A DNA stretch of 36,612 nt. Source: Chara braunii. Taxonomy: Eukaryota; Streptophyta; Charophyceae; Charales; Characeae. Where the stretch lies: assembly GCA_003427395.1 (NCBI GenBank), contig BFEA01000400.1, positions 1,169,563 through 1,206,174 of the forward strand, given 5' to 3'. The position numbers and the translations under genes were made by a program. The notes below the pieces were generated by a model, which was not told the origin of the DNA, did not search any database, and saw only the letters and a program-made list of their open reading frames with translations. How positions within the stretch are numbered: position 1 is the first letter of the stretch; each line of letters opens with the position of its first letter. Positions 19,738 through 31,605 of the stretch are shown here, piece after piece.

Positions 19738-21871
19738 CCTGTCGAGCGCATCGGTCCGACACCGCACGTGGCAGCGCGGGACCCTCTCGGCCGCGTCACG
19801 CAGGAGTTGGACCAACCTCGTCACGGACACACAAATGGAGCTTCCTTAGGCCGCTCCGGCCGAGTGCGCCAGCCATACCTCTCGCGAGCCCCTACGACAG
19901 GATAGGGCCTACGCGAGGCATGACTTACCTTCACCTTACGGGAGCTGTCACCTCCCTTCGGTGGGCGTTTCCCCGCCGAGCCATCAGTCCACAGTACGAA
20001 AGCTACTCGGTTGCAATCGCAGAGGTGGACCAGCAGAGGGCGTTTCTCGTTCGCTGTAGCATAGGGGGTATGCGAGGTAATACGCCTATCGGACCCGCAC
20101 GCGGGCCGACATCTTGGGGGGCTGAAGTCCCAAGCGTGGCTCGACGTTGGTTGACTAGGACGCATCCCACACACCACTGGCACACCACTCTACGAACACA
20201 AAAACAATACATACGCGCTCGCACACATTGCACAAACGACACAACACGAACAACGCGATAACGCTCCTAGTCCCTCGGTAACCAACCCATTACTTTCCGA
20301 TGCGGAAATCGGATGGGCGTCGCGTGCGAGACTTATTATAAAAACCGCGCGAACGCAAGGCTAACTCGTATCGACTCGCAATGCAAACGTACGCAAGCAG
20401 TCGCAATGATGAAGTACTATGTCGTGCTCATAATCGTGCAACCGTCGTTAATTTCGAGGGTCGCATTCGACACTCAAGTGTCGGCTGACACACGCCTTGA
20501 GGGTTAATCTCTCGACGCTGGACAACCGCCGTGCGCGGTTGGAGACCACACCCTCTTCTGCACCCTGTGCAGAGGGGTTGAGTAGACAACTTTAATCTGT
20601 CGTGGCGGTCGAACATCAAGGGGTTTGACTTTGACGGCTGCCACGGACTATAACGTCCAACTATGAAAACGCAAAAAGGAGACTCACTCCAACCCCCATT
20701 AGCTGATGGCCCTAAAAAATGAAAAGGGGGTGGATAAACCCAAACGACGCGCGCGCGGAGGAGGTCCGGTATCCTACCCATAGGCTACCCGGCGTCCGGG
20801 ATAATGAGACCCGTACACAGATTCCCAAAGGCTAACCGGGGCTAGTCCTCCGCCCACGTGCTGCTTCACGTTACCAAGACCCCAAGTTTACTGGCCGTGT
20901 CGCACTCGTGATCTCGTCGCCTGACCCATAACTCTTTTAGCGCGGGATGCGACGAGTGCCGCGCGCGAACTTAGTATAAGATCGCGAGGGCGCTGGGCTT
21001 ACACATACTATCTCGCTATGCAGTTCTACGCGAGTAACCGCGATGACGGTGCATTGTGTAGTGCCCACACCCAGATGGCTTACTCTGAGCCAAGGGATCA
21101 TCTTTCGACGCTCAGGCGTAGGCTGAAGCGCGAGCCAACGGGGGTAACCCTTTAGCGCGCTCAAAACTGGCTTGAGGGCCTTGCCGTCTTCTGCACCCTG
21201 AGGTGTCCCAACGGGTGCGGGGCAGGACGGCCCCTAGGGCAGGAGGGAGTTTAGAGCGGTGGTGAGTTGTCTGGCGCATCACCAGCAACACACTGACCCT
21301 TCCGCCCAGAACTTTATCGTTCCACCAAGATGAATGGCAACAAGGAAAAGAAACAAGAATTGGCGAGGGATACCCCCCCCCCCCCTTTTCTATTCACCCC
21401 AACCTTCGACTAACCCTTAGTACGCGGGCGCTTCAGGCCACGCTAGCTCCACACCTAGGTACACATGCACTGACACATATATATATATATATATATGCAC
21501 AAGGGGGATAATTATGTGACGATGACTTCTCACAGTCATAGTGCGTCTCCTCCTAGCCATACATATATATGCGACCACAAGGCAGCCCAACCAAACCCCA
21601 AGTCTTTGAACATACCTGCAATCACATCAAAAGTCAGACAAGAGTCCACGCACTACGCGGAGTCAACTCCAACCAGTTCCTATACTCATACCCCTCTCTT
21701 TAGCCATGCAAACCCCAACCTCCAGCCAACCAACCTCAATTCAATACTCAGTACCTTTGTTAAATTACCATTCAATAAAAGTCCGAGGGAAAACCCTTAA
21801 CAAACAAAAAAATCACCAAGGCTAAAGTCTTTTAGGTTGAGTATGGGGAGCGAGTAGGAATTGAGTCGTGA

Positions 21872-21931
21872 GCCGACGAATCGGCAACCGACCTGTTATC
21901 AGTGATAACAGAAAGTGATCCTTGTAGGATC
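21872..21931. repeat. Cluster of three small hairpins, right copy
   Basis: Same trio as at 2362-2421: GCCGA/TCGGC with loop CGAA, TGTTATC/GATAACA with loop AGT, and GATCCT/AGGATC with loop TGT. The middle stem is one pair longer than in the left copy. Confidence 0.7.
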
Positions 21932-22784
21932 AAGCTGACACTAGCCCAAGTCCTAAATCGAATGTCCAAGAAAAACTTGTACCATGAGACAGGTTAAAAC
22001 CCAAACTAAAACATCAGCCTTTGGGGAAGAATCTCCATAGTACATCCTCACTCATAGCTATGTGCCAACTAAGTCTAAGCCTACCTCTACGCCAGTGCCC
22101 AAAGCAAAGGTAGACTAATGGCAGAATCTCCCCTATTTAGGGTGGATTGCCAGAATCGCCACCTGTCGAAATATAATCCAACTCCTCTAAATCACAAAAA
22201 ATTCGGCAGCGCTTCCCGTAGGAAAAGTGTTTTTTCAAAATTTATATCAGCCCAAGTACAAATCGGAAACAGTCGTTGACTTTCCAAAGTCCAAGTTTTG
22301 TCTAACTCCTTGATTTAGCAAAAATTTGGGCAGCACTCTCTTTAGAAAATGAGACTTTCCAGATTTTTACTAAGTCATATATGAATTTTAGACAAGCTGA
22401 ACTCTGAAAATCAAGGTTTTGACTAACTCCTTGGATTTGCAAAAATTTCGGCAGCGCTTCCCGTAGGGAAAGTAGCTTACCAAAATTTATACAAAGCCAA
22501 GTATAACAAAAGGTCCCAGAAAATGTGAGTATCGATCTAGGTAAAAAAACTTAGCTCAGAAACTGCAGGAATTGACCTAACTCCTATTGCTCTAGAACGA
22601 GGCGAGCCTCTAAAGCAACTACCTGTCAATCTGACACTCAACCCAAGTAGTAGCCTCACTCAGTCTCATGCAGGCCAACCCACAAAGGTAAGTACTCTCG
22701 TCTCCCCAAGTCAAACTTTGCAAACAATAGTTCGTAATCTCTCAATGCTTTATTCCCTTATACCCAGCTTACATAGGGCATAAA

Positions 22785-23607
22785 GTCAGACCGTCCAATC
22801 TTATGGAACTTGCTGACTCAGCCAATGAGTATACACGAACAAGTTGCACAACTACTTCTCTTTTCCTTTTGGGCATATGACTAGGCCGTTCATCTTAAAA
22901 CAAGGCTTAGTCGCACAAAACTGTTTAATATCTAAATTATATATACTTCTCCGAGCTTCGTGTTCAACAACGGGGCATAAGACTGAGCCGTTCATCTTAG
23001 AACAAGGCTCAGCCTGCCCAGGGTTACCTTCAAGTATACTCTTAATTATACTCTCTTCATTTTATGATAAGCTGTAGCCAGACCGTCCAATCCTATGGAA
23101 CCCATGCCTGACTAGCTTGTTCATAGATATGATAGTATAAAATATAGCCAATTTTTAACCCTTTGGGTTCCAGCATGTGCGAGGCATTGGGCCAGACCGT
23201 CCAATCTTATGGAACTGGTCTGGTACTCTGCCAGGTTCGTTTCTCTTTGATCCACTGTGTATGGCATGAGAGAAGGCCGTCCAATCTTATGGACATGCCC
23301 TGCCCTCAGGAAGGATTATCCCCTTAGAATAAAACAAGAGGGGGGCTGAGCCGTCCAATCTTATGGACTTGCTCAGACCTCCTCGATCAGAAACAAAAGA
23401 AACAAAACAAACCCCAATCAAACATGGCAACCAAACCCTCCAATCTTATGGTACAGGTTTGGCCCCTGAAAAGTCAGCCACAGTCAAGCCCTCACAATTC
23501 AGAGTCATTTGACCCTCGAATCTTATGGAACTGGTCTGACTCTCCATGCAATTCAAAAAATAAAACACAGCGGTGAGGCCGTCCAATCTTATGGATTTGG
23601 TCTGACC
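22785..23607. repeat. Array of ten hairpins with a shared loop, right copy
   Basis: Matches the array at 3274-4098. The last four hairpins are identical to the left copy, while the first six differ. Some stems are better here: the third has CTGAGCC/GGCTCAG (left copy has a mismatch), and the fifth has CCAGACC/GGTCTGG (left copy has mismatches). The first is shorter (GTCAG/CTGAC). Confidence 0.85.
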
Positions 23608-26600
23608 CCATATGACCCATTCACGCTCAAGCAAAACCACCTTTCACCCACCCTTTCCCCAGATGCAACCCCTTGTGTTCACAATCTGCCTTCAGGCAAT
23701 CAACAACACTGAAACTGCGATTGCACACACATTCCTTTATTTAGTCTTACTTGTGTACTGTCAGTTGAACCAAAGTCAAAATAGGGGTGCACACAGTATA
23801 CTCAGCCAACATAACAGGACATACAAGTAGGGGTTATACCAGGAGGTATAAAGCGAAAACAAAAGGTCACCTTTCAGTTCCCTGCCTCCAAAGCCTCGCC
23901 TAGGCTCCGGCAGAGCTCCCGCAATCGGTGGGGCAAACCTCCCACAGAGGCCTTGGCACGGATTACGGGTTGCAATCCCGCCTGCCGCCTTCCTCTCAGA
24001 ACTAACAGACTAGACTTAGAGTAAGAAGGGAAAAAGGAGAAAAGTTTAGACTCTCAGATCCAAGAGGGGTGCAGTCAGACTCGCAGGAGAGGGCCTCGAT
24101 ATCTTCAGTCGCCTGAGGGCCCCGCAATGGCAGCCAAAACGCTCCGCCGCTGATCAAACTAACGAAACTTGACCCACCGACGACTTCTCCGATCTGCAGC
24201 ATTGACCCTCTTATTGTTGCCTAACCACTCCCCCGGGTCATAACAGCCACGTACCGCTGCTACGCTCAAGTAAAAATACAACCTCAGTCTGTCGACACTG
24301 CGTGCCCAGCAATTGTGCCCAGCAACATGGCAGGGTCAAACGAAATTCCGCAGTAAACCAATCGTACACAATTAATCAGAGGGGCATGACAGCCGCAGGC
24401 CTGTCAGTCACCAACCGTGTGAGTTGTGCTAGGGGGAGTAGACAGTCTGCATCCTCAAGGTCCACCTCCAACTCCCCTATTCCGCAGGCTGAGTGACTCA
24501 CCAGTCAACAGGTAAGCCTGCAACTTCACTGCCCTCCTCCCGTTGTTACTTCTCCCTTTTCACCAGCACGACCAAGTCCTTAATGCATCGAGTTGTCAAC
24601 GGGGCGGAATCCGCCTGATACGATTGGGAAAACAAACAGTAGGCCAACTGCTATAAACAGGCTGGCCGACAGCAAGCCAAGGGCCACGGCCAGAGTGGCA
24701 ATGACGATCCGCACCACTGGTAAGATCGTACCTCCCCCTTTCGACACTGCAACCCCGCTTTCTCTTGGGTGGCTCCGCACTGCTAACTTAACCCTCGGGG
24801 TAGCTCCTCTCCTCTCTCCCTCTCTCCTGCCTTAGTGAAACAATGGCAGTCTTGACTAGCCATGCTGCCGCAGAGCGCCCGTTGATACCGGCTGTGGAGC
24901 GTTCCCCAAGTCTTGGCAGGCGTTCAACTTGCGATTGGGCTCACACTCCTGCGATCCGTATGGTGGGCCACACACCGGTCGACCAATAGGCCTCCGATTC
25001 CGCATCTCCAGGCCTTTGCCGCCTGTTCCCTTGTCTTCACAGCTCGCACACAGTCAAGCCATCCGTCAGTACAATCAATTATCAGCCATCGGGTGAACTT
25101 GCAGGCTCCCGGTCAGCCTCCAGCCATCCCGCTCGCGCTCCCGCCCACCGGGAAGTGTGCATTCCCACCCCTGCTGCTCACCCGTCCCTACTCGGTAGCT
25201 TGTCTGCTGTTGTCGACACGTTACTGTCCGTCACCCCACAACGCTCCTGGCTAATCCCCCTTTTCGAGCGCAACTCTTAGCCCTACAGCCCTGAATCTTA
25301 ATAACTTTCAATCAAAACTAATGCCAAAATCGGTTTCGCCCGACCTCTAAACCTCAAGGTTGGCCCTCAACTCGACGGGATCGGTCACGATGTGACCGAG
25401 GTAGCAATTCTCTCTCTCTCTCACTCCTCCCTCCGCCATAGCTCATCGCACTGAATTCCTTTACTAACTTCTACCTTACTAATTTTCGTCCTTTCCTGTC
25501 GACGGATTCGGGTTCGCGGGGTCTAAACCCCCTGTCTAACACTTTGTCCCGCTCGATTTCATTGAGAAACGGGCGGGCTACAGAGTTTTAGCCCCGCCAT
25601 AGCTCGCCGCAACTCTCCCTCCGCCTCGCATGCACCTGGACGCGGCTCCCGTCCGGGTTCGCTCAGCCCCCTTTGCTGCCTTGCCATCCGTTCTTCCTGC
25701 GCACCGCTGCGTCTCGTTATCACTTGTTGTGACCCCGCACGTATCCGGCGCCAGACACCGCCCCCGTTCACTCGTCGTCCCCACAGTTGTCGTCACCACT
25801 TTATCGTTCCTCCCCGTAGCGCTACTCCCCTTTCACGCCCGATCTCCACGGGAACCGACTGTCGGAAGAGGAACAAAAAGCCCCTGCTGCTTACGTTATA
25901 TGCGTTGGCTTCGCGCAGGGGCCACACAAATCTTTTCTGTATCGTTTCAATTCTTACGGATGTCCCGAAGGACTTCGACCGTGGCCACGCTCCGCGCCCC
26001 CTTCGCAATCTGACGCTTTTAGAGTCACCCAACCTCGCTGGGCCATATACGAACCTGGCCCTCTCTCGAGGCCGGGTACAAACAGGTACCTCCGCCGTAT
26101 ACCACAAACCTCCGCAACGATGGGCACCCTAGCCCTCTAGCCTCCCACCTTGTTTTAACGGATACCCCGAAGGGCTAGCCACAGTAGTGTCACACCCGCG
26201 GCCCTTCAAGACCCGAGCACCCAACCACACTGCCGCAAAAATAATAGGAACGAAAATAATATAATAACATACATAAAACGAAAAAATCCTAAATCAGGGG
26301 CGGGAACCGCCGGTACCCCCACCGGTCCCGTAGGCCGGGTCCGTCGCCCGCGCCTACTAGCAAAACCAAGGGGGAAAGGCCTCGTCAGGCCCTCAACCCC
26401 TTCAGTTTTCTTCATGACGCTCCGCTGCTGCCACACCGATGCCCGCTGACCTCGATCCTGAAACCTCCGTAGCAATAGTCCAACACCGTAACCCATAGGG
26501 CTAAGCCCAAGCCTGGGACAAATGAGTGCGGACCTCAATATGAAGTGGTGTCGCGCCGCGCCCCGGCCTGGGAGCCACAGCCTAGGCCTTGCCTACTGCT

Positions 26601-27339
26601 GCCGGCATGCCAACATCAGGTACCCGTGCCAGCCTGCTTGGACCACGTCGTGGCCGCCCCGTGCGCCCACTGGCGTGCCTGTCCCACCGTTGATTGCGCA
26701 TGCTAACCCAAAAGCGAGCTCTCGTCCGCTAAACAAGGCCATAGCATGGTCCAGGTCGGTCGACTAAGCCGGCCGCTCACTCAATCAGAAAAATCACTCG
26801 CGCGCCTTAAAACCGCGCGCCCACATACCCTCTAACCTTAGTCAGGACGGGCCCCGGACGCGGCCATACCTCGCCCGACTTATACCGACCAAGCCCATTC
26901 TTTTTTCTGTCACTTGCAAAAACCAAGTCGGATACCCTTGTAAGGGTATTCGCGCCGACAGCGCGGATCTTAGAGCCTGCTGGAGGGTCGGCTTTCTCTC
27001 TATGATTGAAAGAGAGTGGGCCGCCACTGAATCAGATGATCTTAACGTGTATGGGTAGTTGACCAAAGATCACTTAGTAGGTATTAGGTAAGAAGTTTTA
27101 TTGGTTAGGGTAGGATACGCGGTTGATTTCAGTTTTTTTTTTTTTTTTTTTTTTTAAGTTATCATGGTTCAGGGCCAGGTCATCTGCTTAGGTTAAGGGC
27201 CTGAACCACGTTGTCAGTTATTGTCTTATGTCACACTTCTTTCTCTTTCTCTTTCTTCCCCTTTCTCTTTCTTCCCCGTTCTCTTTCTTCCCCCATTCTC
27301 CTCCTCTTCCCTATTGCTTTGACTCCCGTTTCGGTTAGG

Positions 27340-28828
27340 ATGTCGGGTTTTGTGCGAACTTGTTACACGTGTGGATTGGCGGGACACATTCGGAGGGAAT
27401 GCCCGAATAGGACACATGGAGGCGGCAATACCTATGCAAATGCAGCAGCAGGAGCAGCGCATCAACCGCTGTTGACGCTTCCAGCTCCTCCGAATACCAA
27501 CATGCAGGTGCAACCGGTTGTTTACGGTCAAGCGCCTAGGACAAGCTGTTATCCAAGGATGGGTGATAGGGTTGATAAGATTGAGTAAATTGTGAGCAGG
27601 CTCGACGCAACAGATAGGATACTGCAGGAGGAGGAAAAAGCGAAGGAGCAGAAAGAGGAAGAAGAGAGCAAGGCGAAGCGGGATAAGGAGCGTGAGGAGC
27701 TCGAGGCAACCATAGGGAAGCATATGCAGAAGAATTTCGGAGGCATGTACGAGGTGCATTTTGGGAAGAATAAGAAAGACGAGAATGAGGAATTGAAGAA
27801 GTTGAAAAAGAAGGTGGAGGAACTAGAAGCTGCCGCAGCCAGCACTAGCAATGCGACCATACATGGAGAGTCGGACCTCGAGGCTCGAGGTATTAAGAAG
27901 ACAAGCTGATGAGGCAAGGAGAAGGGAAGGGGAATTGTTTAGGACGCCGGCCGCCGCGCATGCGAGCCCAAGGGGGTCAGTCCGAATGAATGAGTTTACT
28001 GAAGATGCAGACAGTGAAATCACCAGGATACGACCTGAGATGCAGGAATTACGGCAGAAAACTGAAACAGGGCGTATTGGGTTGGAAAGAAGATTGGAGG
28101 AACTCGCACTCGAGAATGCTGAATTGAGAAGGAAGAACGAGCTAGCTTGTGAAGAAACATTAGTTTGGAGAAACGAGGCGCTACGACCAGGTAATAAGAG
28201 TGGACAGGTGGCTGTACAGGGTGTGGCGGCTACCGATAGAGGACAACTGCGTACAAGATCGCGCACGGTTACAGGATGACAGAATCCGGCATATTAATCA
28301 ATCATGGAACTAGAGGAATTGAGGGCCAAGCACCAAGCAACGCTGCAGGAGGTGGATGTTTTGAAAAAGATGAAGGCGCAAGCACAAGCCGATGCCATAA
28401 GAATGAAGGAGAAGGTTGAACGACTGACGGCAACAGGAAATGTTTTTGCAACGCCAATCAGTATTTTGAGGACTAGGATGGAACAAGCAGCGGTTGGTAG
28501 TGTCGCTAAAGGGAAGCAAAAGGTCACACCAGGGAGAGCCTCGACGACTGCTAAGGAGGTGAATGACCGGTTCCAGTTCATCAAGGAGCAGAAGGAGCTT
28601 GGGAAGAAGAATACGGCACAACTAACGGAGATATGTAAGCAGATGGGGATCTCGTATAAAAAGATGGACGTTACAATTGAGGAAATCATTGACAAGAGGG
28701 TTTCTGATGCCTTTGGCAGCTTCGCTAAGGCTGGAGGTCGTGGGGCATGTGGTCAGGATAACCAAGGAACGGACGAGGAGCAGAGTGACGATGTCGCGGA
28801 GGTTCACGAGGTGCTATCGGGATGTTAA
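27340..28828 (+). pseudogene. PLE zinc-knuckle and coiled-coil region
   Basis: ATG 27340 opens MSGFVRTCYTCGLAGHIRRE, a canonical CCHC knuckle, then a linker. TAA at 27586-27588 (same site as 8085-8087 in the left copy) interrupts it; the frame goes on into a Lys/Glu coiled coil to 27909. A frameshift near 27880 moves the coiled coil to another frame (27851-28279, with LERRLEELALENAELRRK), and after two more stops it continues at 28304-28828 (MELEELRAKHQATLQEVDVL). The last part contains a conserved-looking segment around KKNTAQLTEICKQMGISYKK. I think this was one protein region upstream of the nuclease and RT, giving nucleic-acid binding and oligomerisation. No known enzyme motif is present. 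Confidence 0.7.
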
Positions 28829-28921
28829 TGACGGTACCCTGACGCGACGCTATGGAAAGTTGTTATACAGGTAAAGCACGATAGACATAGTAATTTACGT
28901 GATTCCTCACTTACGCGATTC

Positions 28922-29599
28922 TTGCAGATGATGGTGATTTCTTTGATTATTGGGGGCTCGATTCCCTGGGTGCAGAAGTTTCGGGGTTATTTAACCGATG
29001 TGGTTGGGAAGGCTGACAATCTGTTGAGTATTGAAGGACCGTTAGTTTATGTGTTGATCTCACCATGGTGTAAGAATGCTTATGTAGGTTCTACAACAAG
29101 GAACTTGGATGTACGATGGTTGAAGCATGCCAGTAGAGCCAAAGGGAGTATGAGGGGAGGGAGACAGACCAGGAATCATAGGTTATACCAGTGGTTAAAA
29201 AAAGTTTAATAAGATTTAGTGATGCGTCTTTGAATTCGAAGTGTAGGATCCAAGAACCTGGAAAAAGGAGACAGCCGTTACCTCTCTGTAAGTGTGAGGA
29301 AATCGATCTATATCAAAAAAAGTTTAATAAGATTTAGTGATGCGTCTTTGAATTCGAAGTGTAGGATCCAAGAACCTGGAAAAAGGAGACTAGGAAATAG
29401 GGAACAAAATAGGCAGAAGAGGAAAACACAAAAGCCGGTTCAGAATTGTAAACACGGTAGGACGTATTTGGAATTTCGATCCTTGAAGGGACATGTCTCG
29501 GTTAGTCTAAAAAATATTCTTGATTCCTGTCGGGCGCTGAAGGTTAGGAGCGTTGAGGTCAGTTGCTATCCTTCGACCGAACTGTACTTCAACAGTTGA
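28922..29599 (+). pseudogene. GIY-YIG endonuclease fragment of the PLE
   Basis: The frame 28922-29209 contains VYVLISPWCKNAYVGST: VYV takes the GIY place (residues 42-44) and YVG the YIG place (54-56). Arg65 in DVRW and His69 follow at the usual distance for the catalytic helix. In PLEs this nuclease nicks target DNA to start reverse transcription. The frame stops at 29209 inside a duplicated 76-bp segment. After the second duplicate the same frame continues (29294-29599) with KSLIRFSDASLNSK, which resembles the final GIY-YIG segment where a catalytic Glu is expected, but none stands there. The middle of the domain seems lost, so this copy cannot be active. It follows the coiled-coil region and precedes RT. 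Confidence 0.75.
29197..29390 (+). repeat. 76-bp direct duplication within the GIY-YIG region
   Basis: Positions 29197-29272 and 29315-29390 are identical, starting with seven A and ending GGAAAAAGGAGAC, 118 bp apart with a 42-base spacer. The duplication creates the stop at 29207-29209 and separates the two parts of the nuclease. Identity suggests a recent event. Confidence 0.9.
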
Positions 29600-31049
29600 G
29601 GATCTTCGAAGACAAATAGAACGATCTTTCAAAATGACTCAGTTGTCGGAGCTTTGTTGGAACAGTAGCATTATGGATGGTGTGCACAATTGTTTGTTGA
29701 AGGATGGGGGGGATAGTTGCGGTATACCGGAAGATGAAGCCAAGCATTGGTAGAAAGTTTCAAGGGCTGGTGTGTTATCCGATAGACCACAACCCGAGGG
29801 ATACTTTAGTATGTTGTCCAATGGCTTATGGTGATGGTATGAAAAAATGTTTGTAAGTAACCTTGGGTTCTCTTGTGTGAATGATGACGAACAAGTGGTG
29901 ATACAGAGGATGGGGGAAACATATAAGGGTAGAGGGTATCAGAGCCTGGGTAGATGGAATGAGAAAGGAGAAATCGGGAAAGCCTATGCGATTCCTAAGC
30001 ACAAGGAAATAATTAGATGACGCTCGATATGGCCATCACACTCCGAGCATGTTGTGATAGTCAATTCACGAGTGTCGAGTTTGGTTTGGAGTCTGTCGGA
30101 GAGAACGAACTTCAATCTGAGGAGCACGATGGATCTAGCTAAGGAGGTGCACAAAATAAACCAATACGTTAAGGAACAGGAAGGGGTTTTGGGTGCAAGT
30201 CACAACGTTAAAGAGATGTTCTGCAATTCGCCTCATTCTTCGGTGATGGATGTTTTGCGATGGATATGTGATTTTTGGATAAAGGAAGGGGTCGTGAGTT
30301 TGATGGTGAAAAAGAGGGGAAAGTGGGTTAAGTTTAGGTTAGGCAAACTGCAAGACGGATGGCTGGAATGTACTTTTGAGTCCTTGATCATCTTTATTAG
30401 CTTTGACTTGGATCATACTTATATTAAGGCTTCAAACGTACTCTTGAGGCAGACAGTGGGCATTCCGATGGCAAGGCATTGAGCCCTGCCCTCGCGTGCC
30501 TGCTTTGTGTAGATAATGAGTTTGTATTCCTCATGTCACTAGGTATTGATCGATCGCCGATACATGGGGTCAGGATGATTGACGGTGTTTTCGTGTTCAT
30601 GAAGTTTAAAAAGGGTGATGGAACATCCAAGGAGAAGGTCATGGCACTGATTAAGGAGTTTGAGGGGGCCTATGATGATAATTTGACCCTAGAAAAAAAC
30701 AGTCGGGGCAACTGGTGGAATTTTCTTGGTTGTGTGGTGATGATAGGCATTGATAGCCCCAGAAGAAGGGAAGATTGGGTGTGCAGCGACACATAAGAAC
30801 CATCGGTTAGTTCTTGGTGGGTCAGACTTGTTCCAAAGTCTCCAGGACTACGTCTCATTCTCTTCTAGGCGGCAGAAAATGGTTGTGATAACTTCCTTCC
30901 TCCATCGGACCAGAGCAATGACCACAACCGAAGGGTTGAAAGGTGCCTTTCTACTCACTTTGAAGATTGAGCTGAGGAAAAAATGTTTTCACGATGAGGT
31001 GTTTGATAAAGCCCTGATAAATTATTCAAAAAAAATGGGGGGAATATGA
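29553..31049 (+). pseudogene. Penelope-type reverse transcriptase, catalytically dead
   Basis: The N-terminal part is scattered over frames before 30054 (GKAYAIPKHKEI at about 29978-30013). The frame 30054-30482 has NLRSTMDLAKEVHKIN, then SHNVKEMF, where RTs have an Asp before the third or fourth position of this motif; here it is Asn (AAC 30204-30206). It ends LLRQTVGIPMARH. One base off, the frame 30479-30796 goes on with LSPALACLLC, a hallmark of the RT fingers/palm region, then VRMIDGVFVF, where the second Asp of the usual Asp-Asp is Gly (30584-30586). FLG lies further on. The thumb-like end is in a third frame (30750-31049). With both catalytic motifs altered the enzyme is dead. The motifs fit Penelope/telomerase-like RT and not the gypsy RT on the other strand. 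Confidence 0.75.
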
Positions 31050-31558
31050 GGTGCACGGGTAAATGCTTTCACTCGATGGTAAGCGCAGGCACTACTATTC
31101 TTGTCTGCTATATTTTTTTCAGTTCTGTTTTTTCTTTTCTGTTTTTGTTTTTTCTTTTTTGTTTGTTTTTTTGTAGTAGGTTTGTAACAGTGGCCGCAAC
31201 CTCGATTGGGCTGAAATTTTTTGGAAGACTCCGCGGATCGGATTGGGTTCAAAATTGTTTCTCGGGAATCTGTGTGCGTCTGTGGGTATAGGATACGGGA
31301 CACGTGGTGAGTAGCCAAACTGACCTGAAACTGGGCATGAAATTCTTGGGGTTCGAAAAATATTTTTTCAGTAACAATGTGTTTAACTTAATGCCGGGGC
31401 CATGGTTAGGCTCAGGTTGCTAGGAGGGTAAGGATCTGTTTTTTTTTAGGTTCATATGGAAGGAAGCCGGGATGCGGGGTGGCTGCATGGTCAACTTAGT
31501 ACATTACTTTTACTATATAGGCTACTTAGATCGCACGTAGTTGATCAAGCGACATTAA
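31050..31558 (+). other. Probable 3' untranslated part of the PLE
   Basis: No ORF of note. T-rich runs occur around 31108-31175 and 31368-31452. This stretch lies between the RT end and a hammerhead-like motif, so it is probably the 3' region of the PLE, but its end is not marked by a visible repeat. Confidence 0.45.
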
Positions 31559-31605
31559 GACCCCTGAAAAAGTCGGTGCGGCGATCGGCCGAAACGTGTA
31601 GGGTC
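31559..31605 (+). ncRNA. Degenerate hammerhead-ribozyme-like motif
   Basis: GACCC (31559-31563) pairs with GGGTC (31601-31605). Between them stand CTGA (31564-31567) and, after a GC-rich hairpin-like segment, CCGAAACGT (31589-31597). CTGA...GAAAC within a closing stem is the core layout of hammerhead ribozymes, which are known in Penelope-like elements. The full CTGATGA core is not present, so activity is doubtful; it may be a decayed remnant or chance likeness. Confidence 0.35.

Larger units (their letters stand above)
222..27874 (-). mobile_element. Ty3/gypsy LTR retrotransposon with giant terminal repeats, decayed
   Basis: Two direct copies of an 8.15 kb sequence flank an 11.4 kb internal region. 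On the minus strand that region carries, in order, a primer binding site, gag with a zinc knuckle, an aspartic protease, reverse transcriptase, RNase H and a DD35E integrase. RT and RNase H before integrase is the Ty3/gypsy order. A further gag-like ORF follows the integrase, an accessory ORF in the place some plant gypsy elements keep one. At least five nonsense codons and three frameshifts mean this copy cannot make its own proteins. The edge with TG next to the primer binding site (222 and 19740) is well supported. The other edge (8374/27874) is set only by where similarity stops, so the element could be nested or rearranged there. Confidence 0.75.
19740..27874 (-). repeat. Right copy of the 8.15 kb direct repeat (5' LTR of the minus-strand element)
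   Basis: It begins TGTCGAGCGC like the left copy and is directly preceded by the primer binding site, as a 5' LTR should be. It holds the same internal landmarks: TATA modules, (TA)n, hairpin trio (21872-21931), 122-bp tandem units (about 22175-22540), hairpin array (22785-23607), conserved block (about 23892-24014), second hairpin trio (about 25325-25399) and poly-T before the zinc-knuckle ORF. Unlike the left copy it has no N bases. At its far edge it runs without a break into the rest of the Penelope-like element, so the edge at 27874 is where shared sequence stops and not a visible LTR end. Confidence 0.75.
27340..31605 (+). mobile_element. Penelope-like retroelement with N-terminal GIY-YIG, degenerate
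   Basis: On the plus strand a series of broken reading frames gives, in order, a CCHC zinc knuckle, a long coiled coil, a GIY-YIG nuclease fragment and a Penelope/telomerase-type reverse transcriptase, followed by a hammerhead-like motif. GIY-YIG before RT is the permuted order known from PLEs of green algae and some other lineages; the classic order is RT then GIY-YIG. The first part is shared with the left repeat copy; the rest exists only here. Neither element end is defined: I see no target duplication or clear terminal repeat. Both catalytic Asp positions I can judge in RT are damaged. Confidence 0.7.
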
